From: an uncultured Holdemania sp. | GTDB lineage: Bacteria; Bacillota_I; Bacilli_A; Erysipelotrichales; Erysipelotrichaceae | Length of the DNA stretch: 34,697 nucleotides | Reading direction: 5' to 3' | Assembly (NCBI GenBank): GCA_947037125.1 | Contig: CAMQTJ010000022.1 | Location: 1-34,697 of the forward strand | In this document: positions 25,472 through 32,525 of the stretch, piece by piece | Position numbering within the stretch: position 1 is the stretch's first letter | Layout of the letters: the number at the start of each line of letters is the position of its first letter | The notes under the pieces: model-generated | The model's input: the letters and a program-made list of their open reading frames with translations, nothing else | What the model was told of the DNA's origin: nothing | Databases searched by the model: none | Position numbers and translations under genes: made by a program

Positions 25472-25492
25472 TTAATTTTAAAGGTTTTTTTT
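25463..25492 (+). terminator. Terminator after mscS
   Basis: ACCTTTAA pairs with the TTAAAGGT side of AATTTTAAAGGT, followed by a run of T. The next promoter motif begins at the end of the T run. Confidence 0.82.
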
Positions 25493-25528
25493 GTCACAAA
25501 GTCTGTTTTGTATTGTTTACTTTATGAA
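25493..25528 (+). promoter_or_regulatory. Candidate ECF-sigma promoter, copy A
   Basis: Pattern GTCACAAA-N5-TTTTG-N3-TGTTT-N-CT-N-TATGAA. The identical spacing recurs at 28838-28873 before the second sigma gene, while bases at the N positions differ. Its place 34 bases before the first regulator gene, and its repetition only at the two units, fit an autoregulated sigma promoter. Confidence 0.6.
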
Positions 25529-25562
25529 CAGCAATAAATATTTATATTAAAAGGAGAATAAT

Positions 25563-26600
25563 ATGAGTGATAAATGGGATGAAATACAAAAAGATATAAG
25601 TGAATTAGATGATGGAATATTTGATGATAGTCAAGTTTTAGAACTTAGTAGAATTATTGATAATGAATTAAATAAGAAAGCAAAAAAAGCAAGTAGAAAA
25701 ACTATTATATATCTAATAGCTATAGTAGTAATTTTATATTTTATTATAAGTCCAATTGTTAAATTAGGGTATCCTAATCCAAAAAAATTCGAAAAAGAAA
25801 TGATTGGTGAATATTGGTCTAAAATGGATATGATTTTAGAGGCTGAATTTAATTTGTCTAAACCATATTTTCGTTATAGAGATTCACAGGTAAAAGATTT
25901 AGGTTTTGGGAATTATGAAATAAATCTAATGACACATGATAAAACAGCGGGTGCTATGAGGAATCCTGATGTTTGTGCTGTTGATATTAGTAGAGGTGGT
26001 AATGGATATTGTGATACTGCAGATTCATTAGCAATTAATGCATTTCAATATCATAATCACGATGTAATTGTGAATACAGAAAATATTAATAGAACATTAG
26101 ATATTGTCAATGGACTTCCTGATTCTGCAGCAATTTTTTCAGAAACAGCATTTATTGACTTACAAAAACTTTATGATGTTTTCAAAATGTTTGAAGATAA
26201 TGAAGATGATTTAATGTATGTGAATGTTTATGGTAAACACTGTAATAATATACTAGGAATAACGATGGAAAGAATGCAAGGTTATGTAATCGAAGATGAG
26301 AAAACAAATTTAAAGTATCCAAATTTGTCTCAAGGATTAAATAATGGTGATTACCTTAATAGAGTTGATGAATATACTCAGCATTTTAAATCAACTGTAA
26401 ATTATTTATATAATAATAAGCTGTATAGTGTGGATGATCTTAATTTAAGAAATATGCGTAAATATGTAAATAAAAAAGATTTTGAAGTCGAGTCAAAAGG
26501 TGTTATTTCAAAAATGTCAAAAAAAGAATTTTTGGATTTTTATGAAAACAATAAAGAATTAATTTCAGATATTCATATTGAGGACATTAATTTATACTAG
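25563..26600 (+). CDS. Single-pass membrane anti-sigma-like regulator 1
   Basis: The 345-residue protein has an acidic cytoplasmic end of about 45 residues (SDKWDEIQKDISELDD), one membrane helix (47-66) and a large outside domain. It aligns along its length with the products of 27105-28160 and 29404-30441: shared blocks are DLGFGNYEI, LPDSAxIxxxxxF, DVFxMFxDNExxL..VN, and a YxQHFKSxxNYLY block near the C-terminus. The layout matches the Firmicute sigma-factor-regulator type (Sigma_reg_N/Sigma_reg_C), in which the short inner end holds an ECF sigma factor. There is no zinc-finger HxxxCxxC motif. Ribosome site AAAGGAG. It comes first in its unit, before its presumed sigma partner. The anti-sigma role is inferred. 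Confidence 0.8.
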   Translation: MSDKWDEIQKDISELDDGIFDDSQVLELSRIIDNELNKKAKKASRKTIIYLIAIVVILYFIISPIVKLGYPNPKKFEKEMIGEYWSKMDMILEAEFNLSKPYFRYRDSQVKDLGFGNYEINLMTHDKTAGAMRNPDVCAVDISRGGNGYCDTADSLAINAFQYHNHDVIVNTENINRTLDIVNGLPDSAAIFSETAFIDLQKLYDVFKMFEDNEDDLMYVNVYGKHCNNILGITMERMQGYVIEDEKTNLKYPNLSQGLNNGDYLNRVDEYTQHFKSTVNYLYNNKLYSVDDLNLRNMRKYVNKKDFEVESKGVISKMSKKEFLDFYENNKELISDIHIEDINLY

Positions 26601-26617
26601 TAAAGGGGGAGTAATAA

Positions 26618-27112
26618 ATGAATAACACTGAATTAGAAAAAGTTTATCGCTTATATTACAACTCTTTATACATTTATGCTTTATCTTTATGTAAAAGTGA
26701 GGCTAAGGCAAAAGATTTAGTTCAAGAGACCTTTTTAAAGGCACTGCTAAGTTTAAATAGTGCAGATGGTAATGTAAAGTATTGGTTAGTTAAAGTTTGT
26801 AGGAATATTTATTTTAATGAAGTTAAATATCAAAAACGATTTATATATGTAGAAGAAGATATAATTAATACAATTAAAAGTGATGAAGATGTATTTAAAA
26901 ATGTTATCAAAAAAGATCAAAAAAGAGAACTAATGAATAATATTTTGAAATTACCATGTATTCAAAAAGATATTTTATTATATTGGATATATTTTGAACT
27001 ATCAGATAATGAAATTAGTAAAATAATGAATATTAGTAATCAAAATATAAGACAAATAAAATCAAGAGCAAAAAAGAATCTGATGCAGATAATGGAGGTA
27101 GATTATGAGTGA
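26618..27112 (+). CDS. ECF-type RNA polymerase sigma factor 1
   Basis: The 164-residue protein has sigma region 2 (about residues 5-75, with YRLYYNSLYIYALSLC and KDLVQETFLKAL) and region 4 (about 105-155, with LPCIQKDILLYWIYFELSDNEISKIM and NIRQIKSRAKKNL). That is the minimal make-up and normal length of group IV sigma factors. It is 17 bases behind regulator 1 with ribosome site AAGGGGG. Its last eight bases overlap the start of regulator 2 (ATGAGTGA), the usual sign of a coupled sigma/anti-sigma pair. It is close to the product of 28917-29414 (NSADGNVKYWLVKV versus PSADGNVKYWLVKV), so the pair duplicated. Confidence 0.93.
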   Translation: MNNTELEKVYRLYYNSLYIYALSLCKSEAKAKDLVQETFLKALLSLNSADGNVKYWLVKVCRNIYFNEVKYQKRFIYVEEDIINTIKSDEDVFKNVIKKDQKRELMNNILKLPCIQKDILLYWIYFELSDNEISKIMNISNQNIRQIKSRAKKNLMQIMEVDYE

Positions 27113-28160
27113 AAAATGGGATGAAATCAAAAATGATATTAAAGATTTAAGTGATGAAAATTTAGATGAAATAGTAAGAAATGATAATCAATTTGATGAA
27201 CTTAGTAAACTTATTAATATAGAAATAAATAAGAAAGTTAAAAAAGCTTCTTTCAAATTAGTTAAAATGTTTTTAATTGGATTTATTGCTTTATTTTTAA
27301 TCTTGAATCCATTGTTTAAATTAGGATTTGTTAATCTAAAAAAATTAGATAACAGTAATGCATTTGGGGATTTTGATAAAATGGATATTCTATTAATGAG
27401 TTATTTTAATGTAGTTCAGCCTTATTTATTCACAGATGATACTGAAGTTGAAGATTTAGGATTTGGTAAGTATCGAATACATTATAATAGTTTTGATATA
27501 AGAGAATCAATTAATGGTAGTCCAATTTTTAATAATTATGTTGATGTAGATAAGAACAAGCTTAAAGATCAGTATATCCCTAATGATGATTTTATGATTT
27601 ATATGGGACGATATCAAGGCAATGACGATCCATACAAGCAAGAATCTCTTGACTGGGGTGTCGAAAAGATTAGTAATCTTCCTGATAGTGTTAATATTTA
27701 TGCAACAATAAGTTTTAAAGAAGCCGTATTATTAGAAGATGTATTTGCAATGTTTGATGATAATGAATCTAATTTATTACATGTAAATATTAAAAATGGC
27801 AATCAGGCTCATCATAATCTTGGAATTAGTACGTATGATTATGTTTATGTAGATGATGATGTAGAATATGATTTGGAATATCCCAATATTTTATTAAAAT
27901 CAAATGTCGAAACTAGTATTGATGATTATAAACAACATTTTAAATCAAGTATTAATTATTTATATGATTCTGAATTTAATTTTAACATTAATATTAGTGG
28001 TCAGCTTCAATCAATGCATAAGTTAGTTAACAGTGATGATTTTATTTACGAATCAATGGGGTTTGTTGTTAATGCGAGTAGAGAGGAATTGCTTGAGCTT
28101 TATGAAGAAAATAGTGATTTGTTCGCTTATATTGAACTTGATGAAGTTAAGTTACACTAG
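27105..28160 (+). CDS. Single-pass membrane anti-sigma-like regulator 2
   Basis: The 351-residue protein overlaps the sigma gene by eight bases, so it is the likely direct partner of sigma 1. An acidic cytoplasmic end (SEKWDEIKNDIKDLSDE) of about 50 residues precedes one membrane helix (52-72) and an outside domain. The outside domain carries the same conserved blocks as regulators 1 and 3: DLGFGKYRI, LPDSVNIYATISF, EDVFAMFDDNESNL, and YKQHFKSSINYLY. Trp85 of regulator 1 has no counterpart here (Phe/Asp in that region). The ribosome site GGAGG lies within the sigma gene. No terminator is obvious at its end. Confidence 0.8.
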   Translation: MSEKWDEIKNDIKDLSDENLDEIVRNDNQFDELSKLINIEINKKVKKASFKLVKMFLIGFIALFLILNPLFKLGFVNLKKLDNSNAFGDFDKMDILLMSYFNVVQPYLFTDDTEVEDLGFGKYRIHYNSFDIRESINGSPIFNNYVDVDKNKLKDQYIPNDDFMIYMGRYQGNDDPYKQESLDWGVEKISNLPDSVNIYATISFKEAVLLEDVFAMFDDNESNLLHVNIKNGNQAHHNLGISTYDYVYVDDDVEYDLEYPNILLKSNVETSIDDYKQHFKSSINYLYDSEFNFNINISGQLQSMHKLVNSDDFIYESMGFVVNASREELLELYEENSDLFAYIELDEVKLH

Positions 28161-28837
28161 TGATAATTTAAGGGGTCTGTATCCTACAAGATACATTACA
28201 GTATTTATGATATGATATATATTTATACAAAAATATCATAAAATGATAGAAATTAATATTATGAAATATGTATTAAAGAATTATGTATTATAGAATTATC
28301 AATGTATCAAAGAATGTCTTAAGGATTTTATAAGAAATTTGAAGTATATAATAGTAGCAGAACCTTGTAACAATGTTGAAAATGATAATAGCTGCTCATG
28401 ATTTATTTTGTGTATTAAAAATAAATAAATTATTAGGTAATCTTTCACCTTCAAAAGAAGATAGAGAGCAATTGAAAGATAAAACTGCATTTTAAAATAT
28501 GGAATATAATTTGAAATTTGTAGAATTCATTTGTGGATTTAGTAGATTCTATTCCAAGAATGCTTCCTAATATCACTATGGAAAGTATACAAAATTTATT
28601 AAAGAAACAAAATATATTTATGAACAAAGAAAAGAATATTATTTAAAGAGTATCAATTTAAGATGTTAAAAATTATTTTAGCTACGTATAAAAAAATACG
28701 AATATGCAAAATGAAATAGATGATTTTTATATAGATATTAAAGAGCTGAAAGGCTCTTTTTTTCTTTAGGTCAACATAACAAGTTAATACCATAAAAAAT
28801 AAAAAACTATTATATATTAGATTATTAGCTATATTAT
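28161..28837. other. Long intergenic region with decayed coding-like sequence
   Basis: No intact gene. Short frames read like protein but are cut by stops: one at 28384-28494 (including INKLLGNLSPSKEDREQLKD), a QCIKECLKDF fragment near 28305, and DSIPRMLPNITMESIQ near 28545. They lie in different frames, as expected of a degraded gene or genes. I cannot name the ancestor; it does not look like the neighbouring sigma or regulator genes. A good terminator at 28740-28766 still closes the stretch. Confidence 0.45.
28740..28766 (+). terminator. Terminator closing the decayed region
   Basis: AAAGAGC-TGAAAG-GCTCTTT followed by a T-rich tract. It may also end the regulator 2 transcript. Confidence 0.88.
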
Positions 28838-28884
28838 GTCACAAATATTATTTTGATGTGTTTTCTATATGAAGTTGTTATAAT
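28838..28884 (+). promoter_or_regulatory. Candidate ECF-sigma promoter, copy B, plus extended -10
   Basis: 28838-28873 repeats the spaced motif of copy A. Directly after it, TGTTATAAT (28876-28884) is a housekeeping extended -10. The unit may therefore have a basal and a sigma-dependent start. Confidence 0.6.
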
Positions 28885-28916
28885 TATAATAATAAATGTG
28901 ATTAAGGGGTGATGTT

Positions 28917-29414
28917 TTGAATAACAAGCAATTAGATGATGTATATAAATTGTACTATAATTTTCTTTACATCTATTCTTTATCGTTATGTAATGATGTT
29001 AACGATGCAAAAGATTTAGTGCAAGAAACCTTTTTAAAGGCATTTATTTCATTACCCAGTGCTGATGGAAATGTTAAGTATTGGTTAGTTAAAGTATTAA
29101 GAAATTTATATTATAATGAAAAAAAATACAAAAAGAAATTTGTTGAGTTAAGTGAACAACATTTAAATTCAATTAAAAGTGATGAGGATCTCTTTAAAAG
29201 TATTGTTATGCAAGATGATAAAAGAAGGTTACTTAAAATGGTACAAAACTTACCAATAAATCAAAGGGATGTTTTAATGTATTCAATTTATTTTCAATTA
29301 AATGATGATGAAATATCTAAAATATTGAATTTAAGTTGTATCAACATTAGAAAAATACGATCAAGAGCAAAAGAAAAGTTAGTAAAACTTATGGAGGATC
29401 AATATGAGCGATAA
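28917..29414 (+). CDS. ECF-type RNA polymerase sigma factor 2 (TTG start)
   Basis: The 165-residue protein is closely similar to sigma 1 along its length: region 2 with YKLYYNFLYIYSLSLC and KDLVQETFLKAF, region 4 with LPINQRDVLMYSIYFQLNDDEISKIL and NIRKIRSRAKEKL. The start is TTG, supported by the ribosome site AAGGGGTG and by exact alignment of the first codons with MNN of sigma 1; the nearby ATG at 28912 is out of frame. Its end overlaps the start of regulator 3 (ATGAGCGATAA). A rare start codon may lower its expression. Confidence 0.92.
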   Translation: MNNKQLDDVYKLYYNFLYIYSLSLCNDVNDAKDLVQETFLKAFISLPSADGNVKYWLVKVLRNLYYNEKKYKKKFVELSEQHLNSIKSDEDLFKSIVMQDDKRRLLKMVQNLPINQRDVLMYSIYFQLNDDEISKILNLSCINIRKIRSRAKEKLVKLMEDQYER

Positions 29415-30441
29415 ATTAAATAAAATAGAGGATGATATTAGAGCATTGAATGATATTGAAATTAATGATAATGAAGTAAGGGACATAACTAAATTAATCA
29501 ATAAGGCAGTTAATAAGCGTATCAAAGTTATATGCTTAAAAACAATTGCAAGTGTTGTTATTGTTGTGGGAATAATCTTTTTATTAATTAGTCCATTAAT
29601 GAAAGCCACTAACGTTAATGTGAAAGAATATTCTGAAAATATGGTAGGTGAAAATTGATCACAACTTGATTTGCTTTTAAAAGTCAGGATGAATTTATTG
29701 TCTCCATTTAGTCATTTATATCATGCTGAAGTAGAAGATTTAGGTTTTGGTAATTATGAAATTAAAATGAAATTACATAATCATTTAATGAGTTTTCATT
29801 CAGCTGAATATCAAGTAGTTGCTAATGTTAATAGAGGTGATTTTGAAGTTGTTTCTGATATGTATAGAGAATTTATGCTTCTTTACAATCGCTATTGCTA
29901 TGAAATAGAAGGAGACTATTTTACTCCACAAATGGAAACTTTATATGATTTACCAAATAGTGCAAACATAGCTGCAAGAGTTGGGTTTAAAGATAAATTG
30001 TCATTGGAACAAGTATTTTCATTATTTAAAGATGATGATAGGATGCTTGAATATGTAAATATTTATGATAGTAGTGAACCGTATGAATTATTTGGTTTTA
30101 AGGTTGCTGGAAAATATAATCATAAAATTAATGATAACAATATTAATGAAAATTATCCTAATCTTTTATATCAACCAACAAAAGGAAGTTATCTTAGTCA
30201 AATTGATGAATATAAACAACACTTTATTTCAAGCTTGAATTATCTTAATGATAGTGAATTGCAATTGTATTCAGATGGTGGACATTTGAACAATTTTGTA
30301 GATATAGTAAATGATCCAAACTTTGAATTTATATCATCAGGAATTGAAATAACAGGAAGTAAAGAAGAAATGATTGAATTTTTAGAAACAAATAAAGAAC
30401 TAATTGATCATTTAGCATTTTATGATATAAGACTTTATTAA
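29404..30441 (+). pseudogene. Anti-sigma-like regulator 3, interrupted by in-frame TGA
   Basis: The frame codes for the same protein type as regulators 1 and 2: cytoplasmic end (SDKLNKIEDDIRALND), membrane helix (about 46-66), then the outside domain with DLGFGNYEI, LPNSANIAARVGF, EQVFSLFKDDD and YKQHFISSLNYLN. Codon 85 (29656-29658) is TGA. The frame then runs open to 30441, giving 345 residues in all, the length of regulator 1, whose residue 85 is Trp (TGG). A single G-to-A change explains it. As written, the product is an 84-residue piece keeping the inner sigma-binding end and membrane helix but no sensor domain. That piece could still hold sigma 2, so loss of function is not certain. Sequencing error is the main alternative. 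Confidence 0.82.
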
Positions 30442-30447
30442 TACAAA

Positions 30448-30477
30448 TAAAAAAGATGGGAATTTCCATCTTTTAAT
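30448..30477. terminator. Bidirectional terminator
   Basis: AAAAGATGG pairs with CCATCTTTT around a six-base loop. It lies between the convergent regulator 3 and ArsR-type genes and overlaps the last codons of the latter. Confidence 0.85.
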
Positions 30478-30763
30478 TACAATATAACTTTTTTAAAGTT
30501 GCCATTAATTCAATAATTCTTTCATCTTTTATACTGTAGGTAACATATTGACCATGTTTATCATAATCTAGTATCCCATTACTTTTTAAGATATTAAGAT
30601 GTTGAGACATACCTGATTGTGTAATAGTATTAATATTTTTTAATAGTTCATTCACAGTTAAAGGTTGTTTTGATAATTCACATAAAATTAATAAACGATT
30701 TTCATTAGAAATAACTTTTAAAAGCTTTGCGACATCCTTTGATTTTTCTTCAATTTGTGACAT
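30473..30763 (-). CDS. ArsR/SmtB-family repressor resembling persulfide sensors (YgaV/BigR/SqrR)
   Basis: The 96-residue winged-helix protein has LLKVISNENRLLILCELS, a recognition helix region SGMSQHLNILKSNGILD, the wing GQYVTYSIKD, and a C-terminal helix ending TLKKLYCN. It resembles E. coli YgaV closely by eye (LLILCMLS, TSQHLARM, YSIKNEA, TLKNVYC). C28 in helix 2 and C95 at the end sit where BigR/SqrR-type sensors form a di- or tetrasulfide bridge with reactive sulfur. Metal-binding ELCVCDL-type motifs are absent. It is the third gene of the ferredoxin operon, starting two bases after its neighbour's stop, and should feed back on the operator at 31552-31579. Confidence 0.88.
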   Translation of the reverse strand: MSQIEEKSKDVAKLLKVISNENRLLILCELSKQPLTVNELLKNINTITQSGMSQHLNILKSNGILDYDKHGQYVTYSIKDERIIELMATLKKLYCN

Positions 30764-30765
30764 GG

Positions 30766-31338
30766 CTAGATATCCTTTCGGTGTTTGATTTTACATATTG
30801 ATTGAGTCATTGTTCCCATTGGACAATAGACACAAAAGCTACGAGGTTTATATAAATACATCGTAATGCTACCAATAATTGTTGAAGTAATCATAACACT
30901 ATAAAAGCCATATGCATACTGAATAATCCATTTATCAACTATAATTGAACTGTTATAAGCCCAAGGAAGTTTAAAAGACCATAATATTGTTATGACTTGA
31001 TTTAAATCTTTTGTATTATTAAATACAAGGTAAGTGTAAAATATCATATTTAAAAACATAAACATGAAAAATGTTAAAAATGCATAACGGAAAAATGTTG
31101 ATTTTAAAAACTTTGGCATAGGTTTATTTCTAGATATTTTACTACCCATTTTCGCAAATAATTGACCTCTACCACAATATTTATGACAATAAGTTTTATT
31201 ACCTGTAACAATTGAGATTAGTAATGGCGTAATAAAACAGATCATACCAAGCCACGCAAATAGGATATTAAATAAACCTAATACTAAATAGGTGATAGAT
31301 AATAACCACATGTAATCAGTTAATTTTTTATTTTTCAT
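30766..31338 (-). CDS. Membrane 4Fe-4S-binding protein (NapH-like)
   Basis: The 190-residue protein starts at the ATG behind GAAAGGA; longer versions run back through the ferredoxin gene. Four or five membrane helices carry two cysteine motifs on the same face: YCHKYCGRGQLF (C51, C55) and FCVYCPMGTMTQ (C169, C172). These resemble the CxxxCP motifs of NapH/NosR/RdxA-type electron-transfer proteins. It probably passes electrons between a membrane carrier and the small ferredoxin encoded upstream, whose last 11 bases overlap this start. The final acceptor is not in the window. Sulfur-linked redox is suggested by the regulator. Confidence 0.85.
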   Translation of the reverse strand: MKNKKLTDYMWLLSITYLVLGLFNILFAWLGMICFITPLLISIVTGNKTYCHKYCGRGQLFAKMGSKISRNKPMPKFLKSTFFRYAFLTFFMFMFLNMIFYTYLVFNNTKDLNQVITILWSFKLPWAYNSSIIVDKWIIQYAYGFYSVMITSTIIGSITMYLYKPRSFCVYCPMGTMTQSICKIKHRKDI

Positions 31339-31540
31339 TGTTAGTATTCCTTTCAATAATATTAATAACTGATGCAGGACATACTTTTGCACATTTAGAA
31401 CATCCAACACATTTATCAATATTTACTTTTGCATATAATCCTTTGTAGATTTCAATTGCGTTAAGTGGACACGTATTTGCACAATGACCACAAGCTACAC
31501 ATAGGTCACCTACTTTTGCTATAAATTTACTTTTATTCAT
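31328..31540 (-). CDS. Two-cluster (2x[4Fe-4S]) ferredoxin
   Basis: The 70-residue protein has two classical cluster motifs: CVACGHCANTCP (C14, C17, C20, C24) and CVGCSKCAKVCP (C44, C47, C50, C54). It is the first gene of the minus-strand operon, with ribosome site GGAGG before the ATG and a regulated near-consensus promoter. It likely hands electrons to or from the membrane 4Fe-4S protein next to it. No signal peptide, so it is cytosolic. Confidence 0.95.
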   Translation of the reverse strand: MNKSKFIAKVGDLCVACGHCANTCPLNAIEIYKGLYAKVNIDKCVGCSKCAKVCPASVINIIERNTNNEK

Positions 31541-31551
31541 GTTATACCTCC

Positions 31552-31603
31552 ATATTAGTATATAAGACTATACTAATATACTTTAAATAATTATAAGTGT
31601 CAA
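31552..31603 (-). promoter_or_regulatory. Ferredoxin-operon promoter with ArsR-type operator
   Basis: On the minus strand TTGACA (31598-31603) and TATATT (31575-31580) are 17 bases apart. A perfect 11-bp inverted repeat, ATATTAGTATA-N6-TATACTAATAT (31552-31579), overlaps the -10 and start point. Bound ArsR-type repressor would block RNA polymerase. Confidence 0.88.
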
Positions 31604-31653
31604 GGTAATGTATTTATTTATCTAAAATAAGTAAAAATAATGTTAATAAACAC

Positions 31654-31682
31654 TTGATTTTTAAAATGATAGCGTTTACAAT
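31654..31682 (+). promoter_or_regulatory. Promoter of the leader-ankyrin-EF-G unit with cre-like site
   Basis: TTGATT (31654-31659) and TACAAT (31677-31682) are 17 bases apart. ATGATAGCGTTTACA (31666-31680) within it matches the CcpA cre consensus with one mismatch, suggesting carbon-catabolite repression. Confidence 0.6.
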
Positions 31683-31706
31683 ATAAGTAGATAAGAGGTG
31701 AGGAAT

Positions 31707-31802
31707 ATGAGGAACCTTGTAAGATTAAATCGTATTTGTATTGTAGATAATTATACAGGGGTTACTTGTGTTTTGAATATGACTTTTAAGGTGGCTAAAT
31801 AA
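31707..31802 (+). CDS. 31-residue leader peptide candidate
   Basis: A short frame, starting MRNLVRLNRI and ending MTFKVAK, follows a strong ribosome site (AAGAGGTGAGGA). It lies between the promoter at 31654-31682 and a terminator hairpin whose loop contains its TAA stop. That arrangement is what translation-dependent attenuation needs. It has no similarity I recognise, no membrane segment and no run of one amino-acid codon. It may act only through being translated. Confidence 0.55.
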   Translation: MRNLVRLNRICIVDNYTGVTCVLNMTFKVAK

Positions 31803-31816
31803 TGTCATCTTTTTTT
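31788..31816 (+). terminator. Leader terminator / attenuator hairpin
   Basis: AAGGTGGC pairs with GTCATCTT (two G-T pairs) around an eight-base loop holding the leader stop codon. Seven T follow the closing C-T. It lies 33 bases before the ankyrin-gene ATG. Confidence 0.65.
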
Positions 31817-31848
31817 GTCCTTACTCTTAAAATAAAGGAGAGATAATT

Positions 31849-32517
31849 ATGGATCAAGTTAGTAAAATGTTATGGGATGCTAGTGCATCTGGAGATTTTT
31901 CAAAAGTATGTTCAGCTTTTGCACAGGGTGCAAGTGTTGATACAGAAAGTGCTGATTCAAGAAGTGCATTAATGAGAAGTTCTAAACGAGGATTTGAAGA
32001 TATCGTACGTTTTTTACTTGATAATGGTGCAGATGTTAGAGCTAGAGACATTAATAATAAAACAGCTTTAATGGGTGCTTGTAAAAAGGGGCATTTAAAC
32101 ATCGCTAGAATGTTAGTTCATGCAGGATCAGATGTAAACTCACATGATGATAATGGTAGAACAGCATTAATGAGAGCAGCTTTTTTAGGTAGATTGGAAA
32201 TTTGTGAATATTTAATTAGTAAAAATGTAAAAGTTAATGCCAAAGATAATAGAGGACGTAGTGCACTATCAGAAGCTGTTTTATCATTAAATATGGATAT
32301 CATTAGATTATTAGTTGATAAGGGTGCTGATGTTAACATGAAAGATAATACTGGTTCTACAATATTAATGCGTGCTGCTTATGGTGGTTATTTTGTTTTA
32401 GTTGATTATTTATTAAAGCATGGTGCTGATAAGGAAGTTACTGATAACGAAGGAAATAAAGCTGTTCATTATATTAGATATGAGAATTTACATGAATTGA
32501 AAGGCATGTTGAAATAG
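31849..32517 (+). CDS. Ankyrin-repeat protein
   Basis: The 222-residue protein is built of about six ankyrin repeats of 33 residues from residue 3 to the end (typical units GRTALMRAAFLGRLEICEYLIS and GADVNMKD), with no signal peptide, membrane helix or enzyme domain. Ankyrin stacks bind other proteins. Ribosome site AAAGGAG before the ATG. The EF-G-like gene starts eight bases after its stop, so the two are co-transcribed; a role in binding or adjusting that translation factor is a reasonable guess. The repeats are well conserved in frame, so the gene is under selection. Confidence 0.93.
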   Translation: MDQVSKMLWDASASGDFSKVCSAFAQGASVDTESADSRSALMRSSKRGFEDIVRFLLDNGADVRARDINNKTALMGACKKGHLNIARMLVHAGSDVNSHDDNGRTALMRAAFLGRLEICEYLISKNVKVNAKDNRGRSALSEAVLSLNMDIIRLLVDKGADVNMKDNTGSTILMRAAYGGYFVLVDYLLKHGADKEVTDNEGNKAVHYIRYENLHELKGMLK

Positions 32518-32525
32518 GTGATTTT

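Noticed and set aside
28299-28490. Minus-strand ORF of 63 codons in the sigma-array gap
   Set aside because: No ribosome site, low-complexity hydrophobic sequence, and antisense to protein-like fragments on the plus strand.
29656-29658. TGA read as Trp (Mycoplasma-type code)
   Set aside because: Other long genes use TGG for Trp and contain no internal TGA, while uppS, the DUF368 gene and sigma 1 end at TGA in the expected place. A single point change in one gene is simpler.
31854-32339. Minus-strand ORFs opposite the ankyrin gene
   Set aside because: They mirror the 33-residue periodic repeats of the plus-strand ankyrin gene and lack ribosome sites.
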